In this document: positions 1-10,900 of the stretch, piece by piece
Layout of the letters: each line of letters starts with the position of its first letter
Numbering within the stretch: the first letter of the stretch is position 1
Assembly (NCBI GenBank): GCA_001939145.1
Contig: LSRX01000185.1
Coordinates: 102,205 to 166,204 of the forward strand
Reading direction: 5' to 3'
DNA length: 64,000 nt
Origin: Symbiodinium microadriaticum
Lineage: Eukaryota; Sar; Dinophyceae; Suessiales; Symbiodiniaceae
Program-made: the position numbers and the translations under genes
Notes under the pieces: model-generated
What the model saw: the letters and a program-made list of their open reading frames with translations, nothing else
Told to the model about the DNA's origin: nothing
Database searches by the model: none

Positions 1-28
1 ATAATAGGAATAAGGTTTACGAATAAGG
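1..28. repeat. Left arm of a 28-bp inverted repeat
   Basis: The reverse complement of these bases recurs at 1560-1587 with one mismatch. Weaker similarity continues inward for about 25 more bases on each side. The arms contain two copies of CCTTATTC. They bracket the RCC1-like gene and the adapter junction. They could be terminal repeats of a 1.6-kb element or two inverted copies of a dispersed repeat. Confidence 0.6.
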
Positions 29-163
29 AAATGTCATAATGTATTTATAATCCATAAAAACCTTAAAGGTTATAACTACATTATACTTATGACTGATCAA
101 CAGGAATTTCAATAATTATTCCATCCTTGTGCTTACCAAATAACATAGAGTAATCTTCTAGAA

Positions 164-201
164 CTGTCTCTTATACACATCTAGATGTGTATAAGAGACA
201 G
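164..201. other. Back-to-back Tn5 mosaic ends (Nextera adapter artefact)
   Basis: Bases 164-182 read CTGTCTCTTATACACATCT and 183-201 read AGATGTGTATAAGAGACAG, the two orientations of the 19-bp Tn5 mosaic end used in Nextera libraries. This is library sequence, not biology. The RCC1-like reading frames run into it and end in nonsense tails. Bases 1-163, which are AT-rich and unlike their neighbours, may not be contiguous with what follows. Confidence 0.95.
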
Positions 202-596
202 GGTATGATACGAGCCCGCCGAAACTTCAAAAACTGGTCCCAAATCTGCCGGCACGTCACACTGCCTTTCTGTGTTCCATCCAAAGCAGACGAGCTGACC
301 ATCTGAGCGCACTGCACAGGTATGATACGAGCCCGCCGAAACTTCAAAAACTGGTCCCAAATCTGCCGGCACGTCACACTGCCTTTCTGTGTTCCTTCCA
401 AAGCAGACGAGCTGACCATTTGAGCGCACTGCACAGGTATGATACGAGCCCGCCGAAACTTCAAAAACTGGTCCCAAATCTGCCGGCACGTCACACTGCC
501 CATCAGCGTTCCTTCCAAAGCAGACGAGCTGACCATTTGAGCGCACTGCACAGGTATGATACGAGCCCGCCGAAACTTCAAAAACTGGTCCCAAAT
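202..596 (-). repeat. 117-bp tandem repeat within the RCC1-like gene
   Basis: The same 20-base start recurs at 202, 319, 436 and 553, exactly 117 bases apart, and the units are nearly identical. This part of the gene has expanded recently. The older units (600-1110) are more diverged and vary in length; one is about 17 bases longer. Confidence 0.9.
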
Positions 597-1406
597 CTCT
601 GGCACATCACACTGCCCATAATTGCTGAATGCAAAGGGTCGAACGTCTCCAAAGCACATAAGCTTACCATCTGTTCGCACTGCACAGGTATGATACGAGC
701 CCGCCGAAACTTCAAAAACTGGTCCCAAATCTGCTGGTGCATCACATTGTCCTTTGTCGTTGTCTCCAAAGCACACAAGGTGACCATCGGTCAGCACTGC
801 ACAAGTGTGAAAACGGCCCCCTGAGACTGTCAAAACTGGTCCCAAGTCTGCCGGCACGTCACACTGCCCATCTAGGCTCAATCCAAAGCAGACGAGCTGA
901 CCATCTGCCCGCACTGCACAGGTATAACTATAGCCGGCTGAGACTGCCAAAACTGGTCCCAAATCTGCCGGCACGTCACACTGCCCATGGCCGTTCAATC
1001 CAAAGCAGACGAGCTGACCATCTGAGCGCACTGCACAGGTATGACCATCGCCCACTGAGACTGCCAAAATTGGTCCCAAATCTGCCGGCAAATCACACTG
1101 CCTCTGTCGGCTGACTACACTGCATCCTAACAGGCCATTCTGCCTCACTACACGGTTGCTGGAACCGGCGCTGGAAATTTGAGAGTTTTCGGCACGCGGT
1201 GAGAGTGCGGAAGTCCCTTTCCATCTATGCATGTTGTGGGACGAGTCCTCGAGTTGAAGCCGTGGCAGCGCGAAACATGACTGACCCAGCACCTGAACAC
1301 ACCAGGAGCCAGGACAGACTAGAAGAAACGCCTGCAATGCCATCCAGGGCATCCAGGAGAATATGGCAAGTGCCAGGCCAGCCTTCATGATCGTCAAGAA
1401 ATGCAT
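202..1406 (-). CDS. Secreted RCC1-like repeat protein, partial, with a frameshift
   Basis: The frame starts at an ATG at 1406; a second in-frame ATG at 1388 gives a better hydrophobic signal peptide (MKAGLALAIF). After about 100 residues come eight repeats of about 39 residues carrying CDVPADLGPV, then HTCAVR-DG-LVCFG and a G-Q pair, the style of RCC1 beta-propeller blades. RCC1-like propellers usually mediate protein binding; the partner is unknown. Near 600 one base is missing compared with the other units (a shortened CCGGCAGATTTG), so repeats 1-4 and 5-8 lie in different frames. The last repeat is cut by the adapter junction at 201, so the C terminus is missing. Proteins of this kind are often labelled HERC-like in protists, but no HECT domain is visible. 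Confidence 0.75.
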
Positions 1407-1559
1407 GCAGAAATGTTCTACAGAGGGGCTAGCTGAAAGACTAAAGTCTAGACAAGCAGTTCTCTACTATGCCATTGAGAGAAGACCGCTGAAACATCCG
1501 CAAGCATGATGCAATCACCCTTCAGTGGTTGCAGATTATAATCTTCATTATTGTTACAA

Positions 1560-1587
1560 CCTTATTCCTAAACCTTATTCCTATTAT
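1560..1587. repeat. Right arm of the 28-bp inverted repeat
   Basis: Reverse-complement partner of bases 1-28 with one mismatch (a C/G difference in the second CCTTATTC). Confidence 0.6.
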
Positions 1588-2917
1588 AGGTAACTCATTA
1601 GAAGAGACCATTTCCATTTTCTACTTTTAAGGGGGTTCGCGTTGGGTGTTATGGGTTTTTCTATGCGGGTAGTGGTATTTGGGGTTGAGTATGTTATTTT
1701 TCTATGGGGTTCTTCCTATGGTTCGGACTTGGTGTGGGTATACTTGGTGAGTTGGGGGTTGAGGCATAGGTTGTTATGGTTCGGGGGCTAGGGGGTGGTG
1801 CATGATTAGCAATTGGAAATGGTCACCACTAACTCATACTTGTCTTCTTCTCGGGGAGCTCGTTCTTGTACCCAGCCTCGGGGCTCTTCTGGCGCAGCTT
1901 CTCGTTTAGCTCGGATGGCTCCGAGTCCATGGTGTGTACCTGCGCAGGTGAAGCTCAGAGATTTAAGCGTCGCTGCTTTCGGGTTTAGGGTGCTGCTGGC
2001 CTTAGGTATTTGGCTGTTGCGATGCTACTGCTGCTACTGCTATGATGCCTACTACTGCTTATAACTCTCCGGAACCTCCCCCCTTCCAAACGCCGCGAGA
2101 CTGTTAGGTCCCGTCAAAACTCGCCCAAACCGGCCGCGGCCCCTCAGCCCCAAGCCCCAGGTTAAACACCCCGATAATGTAGGGGCCTTAGTGATTAAGC
2201 TGGAGGGTTTTGCGGCATATTAAATTCTAACTTTAACACGGATCCCCCCCCCCCCCGAAGGAGTATGGGGAATTGAGGCACCCCCATATGAAGACCATAC
2301 TTTCAACTCCCCAAAACCCTGAAGCTACCGACTTTTCTGGGCACCTTCCGGCGCTTGTGGATGCTGCTCTTCAGGCCCAGGTCCCGCAGTGCCGAGGGGC
2401 TGAGGACCTGGCTCTTCAAGGCCCCCTTTTTTTTCAAGCAGAGGAAGGTCTGATTGGGTTTTTGACTCACAGGTTTTATGATTTTCGGGAGAATGTTTTG
2501 GAAGACTTGGTACAAGAGAGGAAGGCTTTGGGGGCTCCCATGTGGGTTCTAGACCGTCAGCCGTCGTAGTTGGACTCAGGTCTTGAGGGTTTCGATGCTG
2601 TCAACTGTAAATTAATGCGGGGTTTCCTCCCCCGTTTCCAGGAAAAGCCGCAAACAGCGAACCCATGCCTAAAAGCCCCGAATCCTGACATCTTCTCTCA
2701 CTCGGGTTTGTTCTGCAGCTCTTCAGAAGGCCCGAGGAAGAGGATGATTATCATTATCATCATCTGAACTAATCTGCCTTTGTTGCTGTTCTTGTTGTCA
2801 TTATTCCTACCATTTAATGCATTAAGATCTCATTTCATTATAAATAGTATTTTTTTGTGGTTTTTTTAGTGTTGGTATAATTCCTATCATTTACCAGTTT
2901 ATGGAGGCCCCCCCCCN
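1588..2917. other. Gene-poor stretch: G/T-rich DNA, poly-C runs, (ATC)n
   Basis: 1620-1800 is unusually G/T-rich on the plus strand. There are C runs at 2247-2256 and 2908-2916 and an (ATC)n tract near 2745-2763. A 98-codon plus ORF at 2273-2569 has no recognisable motif. Bases 2182-2198 match the terminal repeat of the GGGGCCTT MITE-like family, with no partner arm. A single N at 2917 marks an unresolved join before the satellite. Confidence 0.5.
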
Positions 2918-3880
2918 AGGGTTTAGGTTTTAGGATTCAGGGTTTAGGGTTCAGGTTTTAGGGTTTCGGTTTTAGGTTTCAGGGTTTAGGTTTTAGGATT
3001 CAGGGTTTAGGGTTCAGGTTTTAGGGTTTCGGTTTTAGGTTTCAGGGTTTAGGTTTTAGGATTCAGGGTTTAGGGTTCAGGTTTTAGGGTTTCGGTTTTA
3101 GGTTTCAGGGTTTAGGTTTTAGGATTCAGGGTTTAGGGTTCAGGTTTTAGGGTTTCGGTTTTAGGTTTCAGGGTTTAGGTTTTAGGATTCAGGGTTTAGG
3201 GTTCAGGTTTTAGGGTTTCGGTTTTAGGTTTCAGGGTTTAGGTTTTAGGATTCAGGGTTTAGGGTTCAGGTTTTAGGGTTTCGGTTTTAGGTTTCAGGGT
3301 TTAGGTTTTAGGATTCAGGGTTTAGGGTTCAGGTTTTAGGGTTTCGGTTTTAGGTTTCAGGGTTTAGGTTTTAGGATTCAGGGTTTAGGGTTCAGGTTTT
3401 AGGGTTTCGGTTTTAGGTTTCAGGGTTTAGGTTTTAGGATTCAGGGTTTAGGGTTCAGGTTTTAGGGTTTCGGTTTTAGGTTTCAGGGTTTAGGTTTTAG
3501 GATTCAGGGTTTAGGGTTCAGGTTTTAGGGTTTCGGTTTTAGGTTTCAGGGTTTAGGTTTTAGGATTCAGGGTTTAGGGTTCAGGTTTTAGGGTTTCGGT
3601 TTTAGGTTTCAGGGTTTAGGTTTTAGGATTCAGGGTTTAGGGTTCAGGTTTTAGGGTTTCGGTTTTAGGTTTCAGGGTTTAGGTTTTAGGATTCAGGGTT
3701 TAGGGTTCAGGTTTTAGGGTTTCGGTTTTAGGTTTCAGGGTTTAGGTTTTAGGATTCAGGGTTTAGGGTTCAGGTTTTAGGGTTTCGGTTTTAGGTTTCA
3801 GGGTTTAGGTTTTAGGATTCAGGGTTTAGGGTTCAGGTTTTAGGGTTTCGGTTTTAGGTTTCAGGGTTTAGGTTTTAGGG
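2918..3880. repeat. 63-bp satellite built of nine telomere-like heptamers
   Basis: About 15 head-to-tail copies of a 63-bp unit that are almost identical across the array. The unit divides exactly into nine 7-mers. Three are the canonical AGGGTTT (the TTTAGGG telomere repeat in another phase); the others are AGGTTTT (twice), AGGATTC, AGGGTTC, CGGTTTT and AGGTTTC. It is therefore a higher-order repeat of variant telomeric heptamers. It starts right after a poly-C run and an N, so the true copy number is unknown. The edge near 3880-3910 degenerates into looser telomere-like DNA. Confidence 0.95.
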
Positions 3881-3913
3881 TTCAGGGTTTACGCCTAGGG
3901 TTCAGGGTTTAGG

Positions 3914-3950
3914 TTTTCGACTCTCACACTCGCACAAGGCAGGCAAGGCT
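3914..3950 (+). repeat. Dispersed 37-bp repeat, copy 1
   Basis: Begins TTTTCGACTCTC, continues with CTCGCACAAGG and ends GGCAAGGCT. It matches 43570-43606 at 34 of 37 positions by my count and is related to 9025-9059 and 61119-61153. Confidence 0.7.
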
Positions 3951-5857
3951 ATTTCTTTCTCTCCCACTTAGCCTTGCCTTAGGGCTTAGGGTTTAGGGTT
4001 TAGGCTCAGCTTGTGCAGACCCGACAACCAGAGCTTAGGAGGTTAGGGTTCAGAGTATTTAGGGCTTTAGGGGTCTCTAGTTTGACCACGCCTCAAAGGG
4101 GTGTTGTAGGTTTAGAACTTTCATCTTTTTTCGCTTGTTGTGATGGTTTGACACTTTCGTGATTATTGATGATTCTGCGGTATGCCCACACATGGGGATC
4201 TGACATTGCAACCTCGCCGTCACCAGCAGCATTGCCAGTGGCTCGTCCTTTCGATCCGACCATAGCGATGATGGTGACGATGCCAATGCTTCAAATTTAC
4301 CATCTTTGGTGCTGGCACCAAATCTTTGGTGCCGAACAGGGCTTGCTGCTGATGCGCTTGTGGCTTTTCTGGCTCCGGCTTCAGGTTCCTTTTCACGGTT
4401 GCAGCTTTGCTGATTCTTTCTTATCATGCTTCCGTGGCTGTCCTTACGACGGTCATCGGCGCTTTGAAGCCACAGAAACCGATGCAACCGCTGCCTGCAT
4501 CGTGAGGTCGGTGAGGGCAACGACGGAGCCAAGTACCCGCTCGCCACCTCAATCTTCTACGGATCAGGGCTGCCGGGATCTAAGTTTTCAGATTTCACAT
4601 GCGGTTGAGGGGTTTCGTATTTTGCGCCTTGGTCTGGTAAACCTGGACACGACCTTGTGTCCTAGTTAGAGTCAGGTGTTTATTGTTTATCGAATGTAGG
4701 GCCCGACATTCAGCGGTTTCGGGTTCACCCACTGGCTCTTCTCTCAAACAGTGGCATGAGCAAGTTCGACACTGCGCCATGCCGCATTGAATCAACGTAC
4801 CTGGCAACTAGCTCCCAGTACAGCGTCATTCTCTCATATGGGTGCTGGCCCAAACTTGCCCGGTCTATTATACTCCCGATACGAGACTTCCTCACCTCCG
4901 CATCTAACGATTTTGCTGTCTTGAAGTTCTGTGCCTCTCCTTCCCCAAAGCTTCCCTCAATCCTGATGTCCTAAAGTCTTCAGGGCATCCGGAAGATCCG
5001 GTGGCGCACATCCCCGACTTCTGGCATTGGATTCCGAGGTCTAGTAGTTTCCGTTTCCAAAATGGGGTTTCAGGTTCTGAAGCTATTGGTGACGGAGCTC
5101 GAGGCTTTACACAGCTTCCGCTGTTTTTCCATCATTTTTTCATCATTTACTTACAGTTTTTCTTCGACTTGTTCATCGATTTTCGTCGTTGTTTCTTCAT
5201 GTTTTTTTTTGTTTCGTCTTTTTTTGGAGTGTTTAGCGTATTTACATCTTCTGCTGTCGCTTTTTTCATCATTTTTCATAATTCTTGTATCGTTTGTTTT
5301 GTGATCCTGAGCATGCCGCAGTTACAAGGCGTGGTTTTTGCATCGTTCTGGGCACAGACCCGGGCACGCAGTGGATGGGCAGTGGCATGGGAGGGGCGGG
5401 CAGATCCGACTCCTGCTATCAAAGATCTGAGGAAGGTCTCCTGTTTGCAAAATCTAATCTCTGGTTTAGTTGACTGCGTTGAGATGAGAATCAACTGGCC
5501 GAGTCTAGCACTTCTAATTGATGAATTCTTGTGGTCTGTGAACTACGGCGATCTTTGAAACATAGATCGAAAGATACAGTTGCTCGAGCAGATATCGGAG
5601 CGAATCTTTACCTGGCTGTGGGCTCAAACCAGAAATTAATGATGACTACCCAGAACCCGCTTCAGACACCATGAAAAACACAAACACATAATGAATACAT
5701 GATGACCACCGACCCTACCCAAATGATGAATAAATGATGAATAAACTTATTTTTGTGCGCCAAGTGTCTATAGAAAAAAATCTTTTCAGTTTAGGGTCGT
5801 CCGTCCTGTGAATTGCACTGGACTTCTACACATTGACGCGTCCTTCCTCCACCACAG
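3951..5857. other. Gene-poor stretch with overlapping unassigned ORFs
   Basis: Telomere-like words continue to about 4070. Overlapping ORFs at 4077-4547 (minus, 156 codons) and 4166-4669 (plus, 167 codons) compete, and neither shows a domain. The 5001-5558 plus ORF is driven by a T-rich tract (5120-5290) that codes for phenylalanine runs and is probably not a gene. 5640-5750 repeats ATGATGA/AATGAATA words. Confidence 0.4.
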
Positions 5858-6103
5858 CCCCGCTTGAGTTTACACACCCCAATCGAAGTGAGCGAGAGTT
5901 TGTACAGCAGATGTGGGAGTTGTGGTGACCCCTTGCATGTGGAGCTTGAAACTTGGGATGACCTCCAGGACAGGACGTTCACTTCTGCAGGACGCATGAT
6001 GCAAAGGCTTCACGGGCTTGAAGAGATGATCAGCATGCCGCCAAGCCCGCATTCCCACGGACCTGTATCTTTCGCCGATAAGTCTAAGAGCAGTTCTCCC
6101 CTC
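5858..6103 (+). CDS. Probable internal exon, unknown protein (82 codons)
   Basis: A pyrimidine-rich tract ending CCACCACAG precedes 5858, and GTGAGT follows 6103, so both splice signals are good. The enclosed 246 bases are exactly 82 codons in phase 0/0 and open in one frame. The peptide has a Cys pair (CGSCGDPL, near residue 20), an acidic patch (ELETWDDLQD), a short helix (MMQRLHGLEEMI) and a Ser/Pro/His-rich tail. I recognise no family. I could not identify neighbouring exons with equal support. Confidence 0.45.
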
Positions 6104-6601
6104 GTGAGTGCACATTGGTGCACAGCAGCTGTAGATACTGTAGTTCCGCGTTAGTGCACATTGGCAGATTCAGGCAATCCTTCCCTGCTACAACCGTGCA
6201 GCTGACAAAATCGCATTGCGGAAGGATTGTGGTTGTGCCGCAGGTTGAGGTGGGCGACCCACTGTTGATTGATGGAAGCAGGGATCTGGTGTAACTAGCT
6301 TGCATGATCTGTGTGTAGACAAGAGCAGAGCGCGGTAACATTGCCGACTGTGGATGCTTTGCCCCCATTTCGAGATGCTCAAGATTCAAAAGTAGAGCAC
6401 CCACCAAACAAACCATTTGACGGCTTCACAAAAATCGAATATTAGAAGCTTCCGGCACAATGGTCAGAAGCACTGCCATTGGCAGATGCGCTCTGATAAT
6501 AATATTATCCCGGAAGTTCTCACACAGACAAGACGGCGTGGCCTTCTCGCCAGTGACCACCGCTCGCCGAGGGAGCGGTGTTGGACAAAAACATGCAAAG
6601 C

Positions 6602-7924
6602 TTACACCTGGTCTGCCGGCAAAGAGGAGTGATGGGCAATGATCTTCAGCTCGCCCGTCTTCATCTTCTTGTAAACAAAGCTGTACTCGACCCCGGTTAT
6701 GTTCCCGCTGTCAGCAGCGGTGAAGTAGTAGTAGCCCTGGGACAGCGCGACGTCCCCCACACAATTGGTCAGGTTGTTCTCAAAGGTGACATTAGACCAG
6801 GTCTCACCGCCCTTGATGGCAAAGCCGCTATCTTCTGGGAAGCCGCCTTGCTCCGCCGTGGCCTCGTAGCCGACAAAGTATGACAATGCACCGATGAACG
6901 TCACGCGGAAGGGATCCTGAGCCGCCAAAGTCGGCTTGAACAACACCTTTCCGTTCTCGTAGTTGTAGAGCTTGTCGATTGTGTCCGCTGCTAGCTGGAC
7001 TTAGTTGGGATAGAGAGCGTTCTGTCGGTACGCTTCTGAGATGTTCAGGATCGCATACTTCCATGCCTCTTGAGTTGCCGCAACACGCTCTTCACAGCTT
7101 GGTGCACCGTAATAACTGGGTTGAAAGTGACCAGGGCCATGCCACCAAACAGGTTTCAACGAAGCCTTGGCTCCCTTCCAGTTCCGGCTCTGACCTTTCT
7201 GCATCAGAGTGGCCGAAGCCGGTGCTGGGAGCGAAGCAGGAGCCGGCAGTGAAGAATGGTGGACAATGATCTTCAACTGGTCTTCCCCAATCTTCTTGTA
7301 GACAAAGGTGTACTCAACCCCGATGTCTGCTTTAGAGGCTGCGTTGGTGAAGTAGTAATACCCCTGAGCAAGCGCAACATCCCCCACACAACTGATCTGG
7401 TCGTTGAAAAATAAGACCTTTGCCCAAGTATCGCCAGAAGCAATGGCAAACCCTTTGTCTTCCGGGATGCCGCCGCCGCCTGCATAGTCGTTGGTGGCGT
7501 TGTTGCCCACGAAGTATGACAATGCACCTTGGGCAGTGGGGCGAAAAGGCTGCTCTACGGCCAGGGTCGGCTTGAAGGTAACCGGACCAATGTCATAGCC
7601 GTAGAGGCTTTGGATAGCTTCCGTCGCGATCGTGACAAAGTCCGAGCTCGTGTTATTCTCACGGTAAGCTGCAGAGATGTCGAGGATGGCATCCTTCCAC
7701 TCCTGCTGAGCGGCGTGGACATCCGCTTCGCAGTTCCATTTTGGAAAGGTATGCTGCCACTTCCAGGCTGCAGTTCCTAGTGCAGCACCATCCTCTGAGG
7801 CATGGCTGCGCTGCAACAGAACGTTTTCCTCGCTCGAGGCGCAATCCATGCATGTGGCTTGTGCTCCTCGCTGCACCAAAGCAAGGGCCGCAAGGCCAGT
7901 CAATAGCACCGAGTGGTTGATCAT
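6602..7924 (-). pseudogene. Secreted tandem SnoaL/NTF2-like protein, TAA in domain 2
   Basis: The ATG at 7924 starts a signal peptide (MINHSVLLTGLAALALVQRG). Domain 1 spans about residues 64-227. A Pro/Ala linker follows, then domain 2 from about residue 277 with the same landmarks: E-x-W-K-AIL-IS-AYR, FKPTLA, GALSYFVG, PED-GFAI, CVGDVAL-QGYYYFT, GVEY-FVYKK and HHSSLPA. From memory this resembles a small NTF2/SnoaL-fold family that bacterial genomes often label phosphoribosyl-AMP cyclohydrolase; no HisI motif is visible and I assign no reaction. A TAA at 7001-7003 interrupts domain 2 where domain 1 has Phe, yet the same frame stays open to TAA at 6602-6604, giving 440 codons. Either the gene is a recent pseudogene, the stop is an error, or a one-domain form is made. 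No intron interrupts it. Confidence 0.75.
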
Positions 7925-10900
7925 CGCTCTTGGGCTGTCGGCTTCCGGACCTCCCGCAATCGAACGCAGGTGCTTCTGACTTCGCTACAGCGAAAAGCTT
8001 GAGCGCAGTGGCCAATGTGCGCCACGAGTGTCGCACCTGCAGCGGGTTGTGCGGGATCGGGGTTTTGAGCTTAAATGGGTCTTACCCACACCCCTCTACC
8101 AAAGAGGAGCCGTCGATACGTACTGGTAGGACTATGATTCGTTTCCATTCCCACACAATCATGAAAGCATAGCACCTATTTATAGTTGCATGTTTCATAT
8201 GTCCGAAACCCCTACTCTAGGATTCAAGGCTCGGGGGTCGTGTTTACCGTCCACCTGCGAGCTCACATCCTTCTGCTACGGAATTTGCACGAAATCAGAA
8301 TCACAAGTGCTGTCTGTGACTCCGCCTAGGAGGGCATTCTCCCCGAAGTAGGCGCCCTCTGGGAGGATGGTCACCTGCGGCCCACGGAACCCCAGGCTCA
8401 AAATCTCAGGGCTCTTAGGGTCCTTCCTTGTAGGGCCCTCCAGGCCTCCAGGTCCTCATCCCGAAGCCCTATAAACCCTCAGCAGGCAACTCCCTCGAGC
8501 TACCCAAATCCAACTCTTAAAGCCTCTGATGTCCTAAACTGGGCCCCTTCCTTCGCTTTGGGGATTCAAAAAGCCTTCCACGCCTTCCAAGCCGAAGAAG
8601 AGAGCCTGCCTTGCCGGGCTCGGGGGCGTCAGCGGCCTCCATCAGCTGCGCCCGACCTCTTGGCTTCTGGCTTTTGGGTCTCCTTTGCTTTTATTTTCTA
8701 GCTTTGGCTTTTGCCACGTCTCTTAAGGTTATGTTTTCGAGGGCTTAGCTGAAAGGGGGCCCCGGGCCAAAGCACGTTAGGGTGGAAGGCTTCGGGGGCT
8801 CCCTGGGGTTTCGACACTGAAAGTTTTCAAGGGGGCGTGAGAGCTAAACTGCAAAGTCTCTCTTGCCCCAAACCCTGCACCCTAGACAACCCGAAGCCTA
8901 AAACCCGGCCAACCCCAGGCCTTTCAGCACGAAGAAGAGCTCCTGAGGTGCCTCTGCAGGGCCAGAGATGTTGTAGCTTTTCTTTTTGGGCTTTGCTGGT
9001 TTAAAAATGTGGTTCTGCTTGTTGCTTTCGGCACGCACACTCGCAAAGGGCAGGCAGGGATCCGCACACGAGTCTCACAACGCCAGCTTGCCACGGGGAC
9101 GTGCAGGAGGGCAGCCCACAAGATCACAGGGTTCATAAAGCATAGCTAGGTTTTAGGCAATGACAGGTGTATAAGTATGCTTAACCGCTGTAAGTTAAAG
9201 GACATCGTATAGGCGTACGCACATGCTTGTAGCAGCCATCATGAGAGGGGTATCTGGCATACTGAGGGCCACGTGAAGTTTGGGAGGGTGAAATGTCAAA
9301 ACTAGAATCTAGGTGCTCTGCGCTGCTTGGATCCTAGCGGGGTGTAGGTAGGACCTGGCTTCAGTGTGCTTACGGTTGATGGCTTGACATTTAAGGATTA
9401 AAGGCTTGCGGATTAGGTTTCTTCGATGCTGGCTTTGGTCTTGCTGTCTCAGAAACTGACATGCTGAAGACCTAGGCATTTCGGGTTCGGTGTTGTTCAG
9501 GAGTGTAGGCCCAGGCGGATGGTGTTCGACATGTGTAACTTTACAGCATGCCTTTTTCATGCCTACTCAGGTATGGACTGTCATCTGCTACTCCCCTCTG
9601 TGCCCCTGCGCCAGGCATAATTTCAACGCAGATGTGTAAAACCCTGATCCAGCTCCAGACAACCCTCATGAAACGCGATAAAATTTACAGTAATTTACGG
9701 CACCTCTATGACACAAGACGGCAAAACCCCTCCTGTACGCAGGCCTGATTCTGCGGGATCACGTGCTGGCCTTCACTGTAGGTGCGGCTTTCCTCGGCAA
9801 CAGCTAGCCCAAGGATAGCATTGCAACGATCTGATCAGCTGAGACTGCTGCTTTCTGCAGCCACTCACGCATGCCAGCACCAGTGATGTAGACCCCTGGT
9901 TGATAGACCTCCTCCCGCTAACACGGGGTGATGACAGGGATGCTATTGCTACGGCCCGCAGAGAAAGAGGGTACACCAGGGTCACTAAGAATTCCACATT
10001 ACTTGGCCACAGGAGGTGCGCAAGTGCCAAACTGCAGCTGGATATGTGTTTCGCACTTTCGACTTCAGCATGCCGTTTTTGAAACATTGGAAGGTGCTCC
10101 AAAGAGAACCCAGTGTGAATCCTAGCAAGGATGGTGCATTGGCATACTCCCCGTTTGAGCGGCGTTGGGGCTCTCTGGAATCCACCCTAACCCGAGATCT
10201 TCCCTGCATCCTGTCTCCGAAGCCCGAATCTCGGCTTGTTTCGAGCCGCGGAGCCGTCATCCTCGAGAGCTAGAGACGAAAGAAGTCGACACCGTAGTCA
10301 CTTAGCCCAAAACGCTAAAAAAAGTCTCCTATGCCTTAGCACGAAGCAGCCCTCTACCTTGAATTCACTTCTGAGGAAGTGGCGCAAGCCGCCACCAAGC
10401 GTGGGAATTCCGAGGGATGGAGGTTGGCAAACAGAGGCATGTTCCTCAGCTTTTGGAAGGCTTTAGTTTAGGTGAGGGTTCGTTGGGCGCTATCCTACTT
10501 AATCTCATGTTGTGTCAGGTTGGCTACCCAACCTCTCGGAATAAAGCAATAGCATATCCTGCTACGGTTTTGCGCGTTTTAGTGTTTCTGCGTGATCACT
10601 CGGAATTCCCTTGTAGACCTAGAAGGTGTAGCATGAGCCTAGCCGAGTCTAGCCTTGACTTCGATGGCACCTCAAGCCAGGAACTGTCGTGTGAAGAGGC
10701 GTTCGTCGTCGCCACGATCTACGAATCTACGCCTACGCTACCGCTATAAGTTTTCAAACCAGTTGTACTCAAGCAAGAGTGTTGGGCATCAGCAAACAGT
10801 CCCATGGTACCACGGCGCAGCGCAAGTCATAGAAGCTTCGGGGCACGGCCAAAGGTTCACCTATCGGGACAGCCCAAAGCCAAGCCACCTGCCCTCGATC

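Noticed and set aside
5001-5558. 185-codon Phe-rich ORF that looks like a membrane protein
   Set aside because: Produced by a T-rich tract; a second frame there is just as hydrophobic, and no coherent domain appears.
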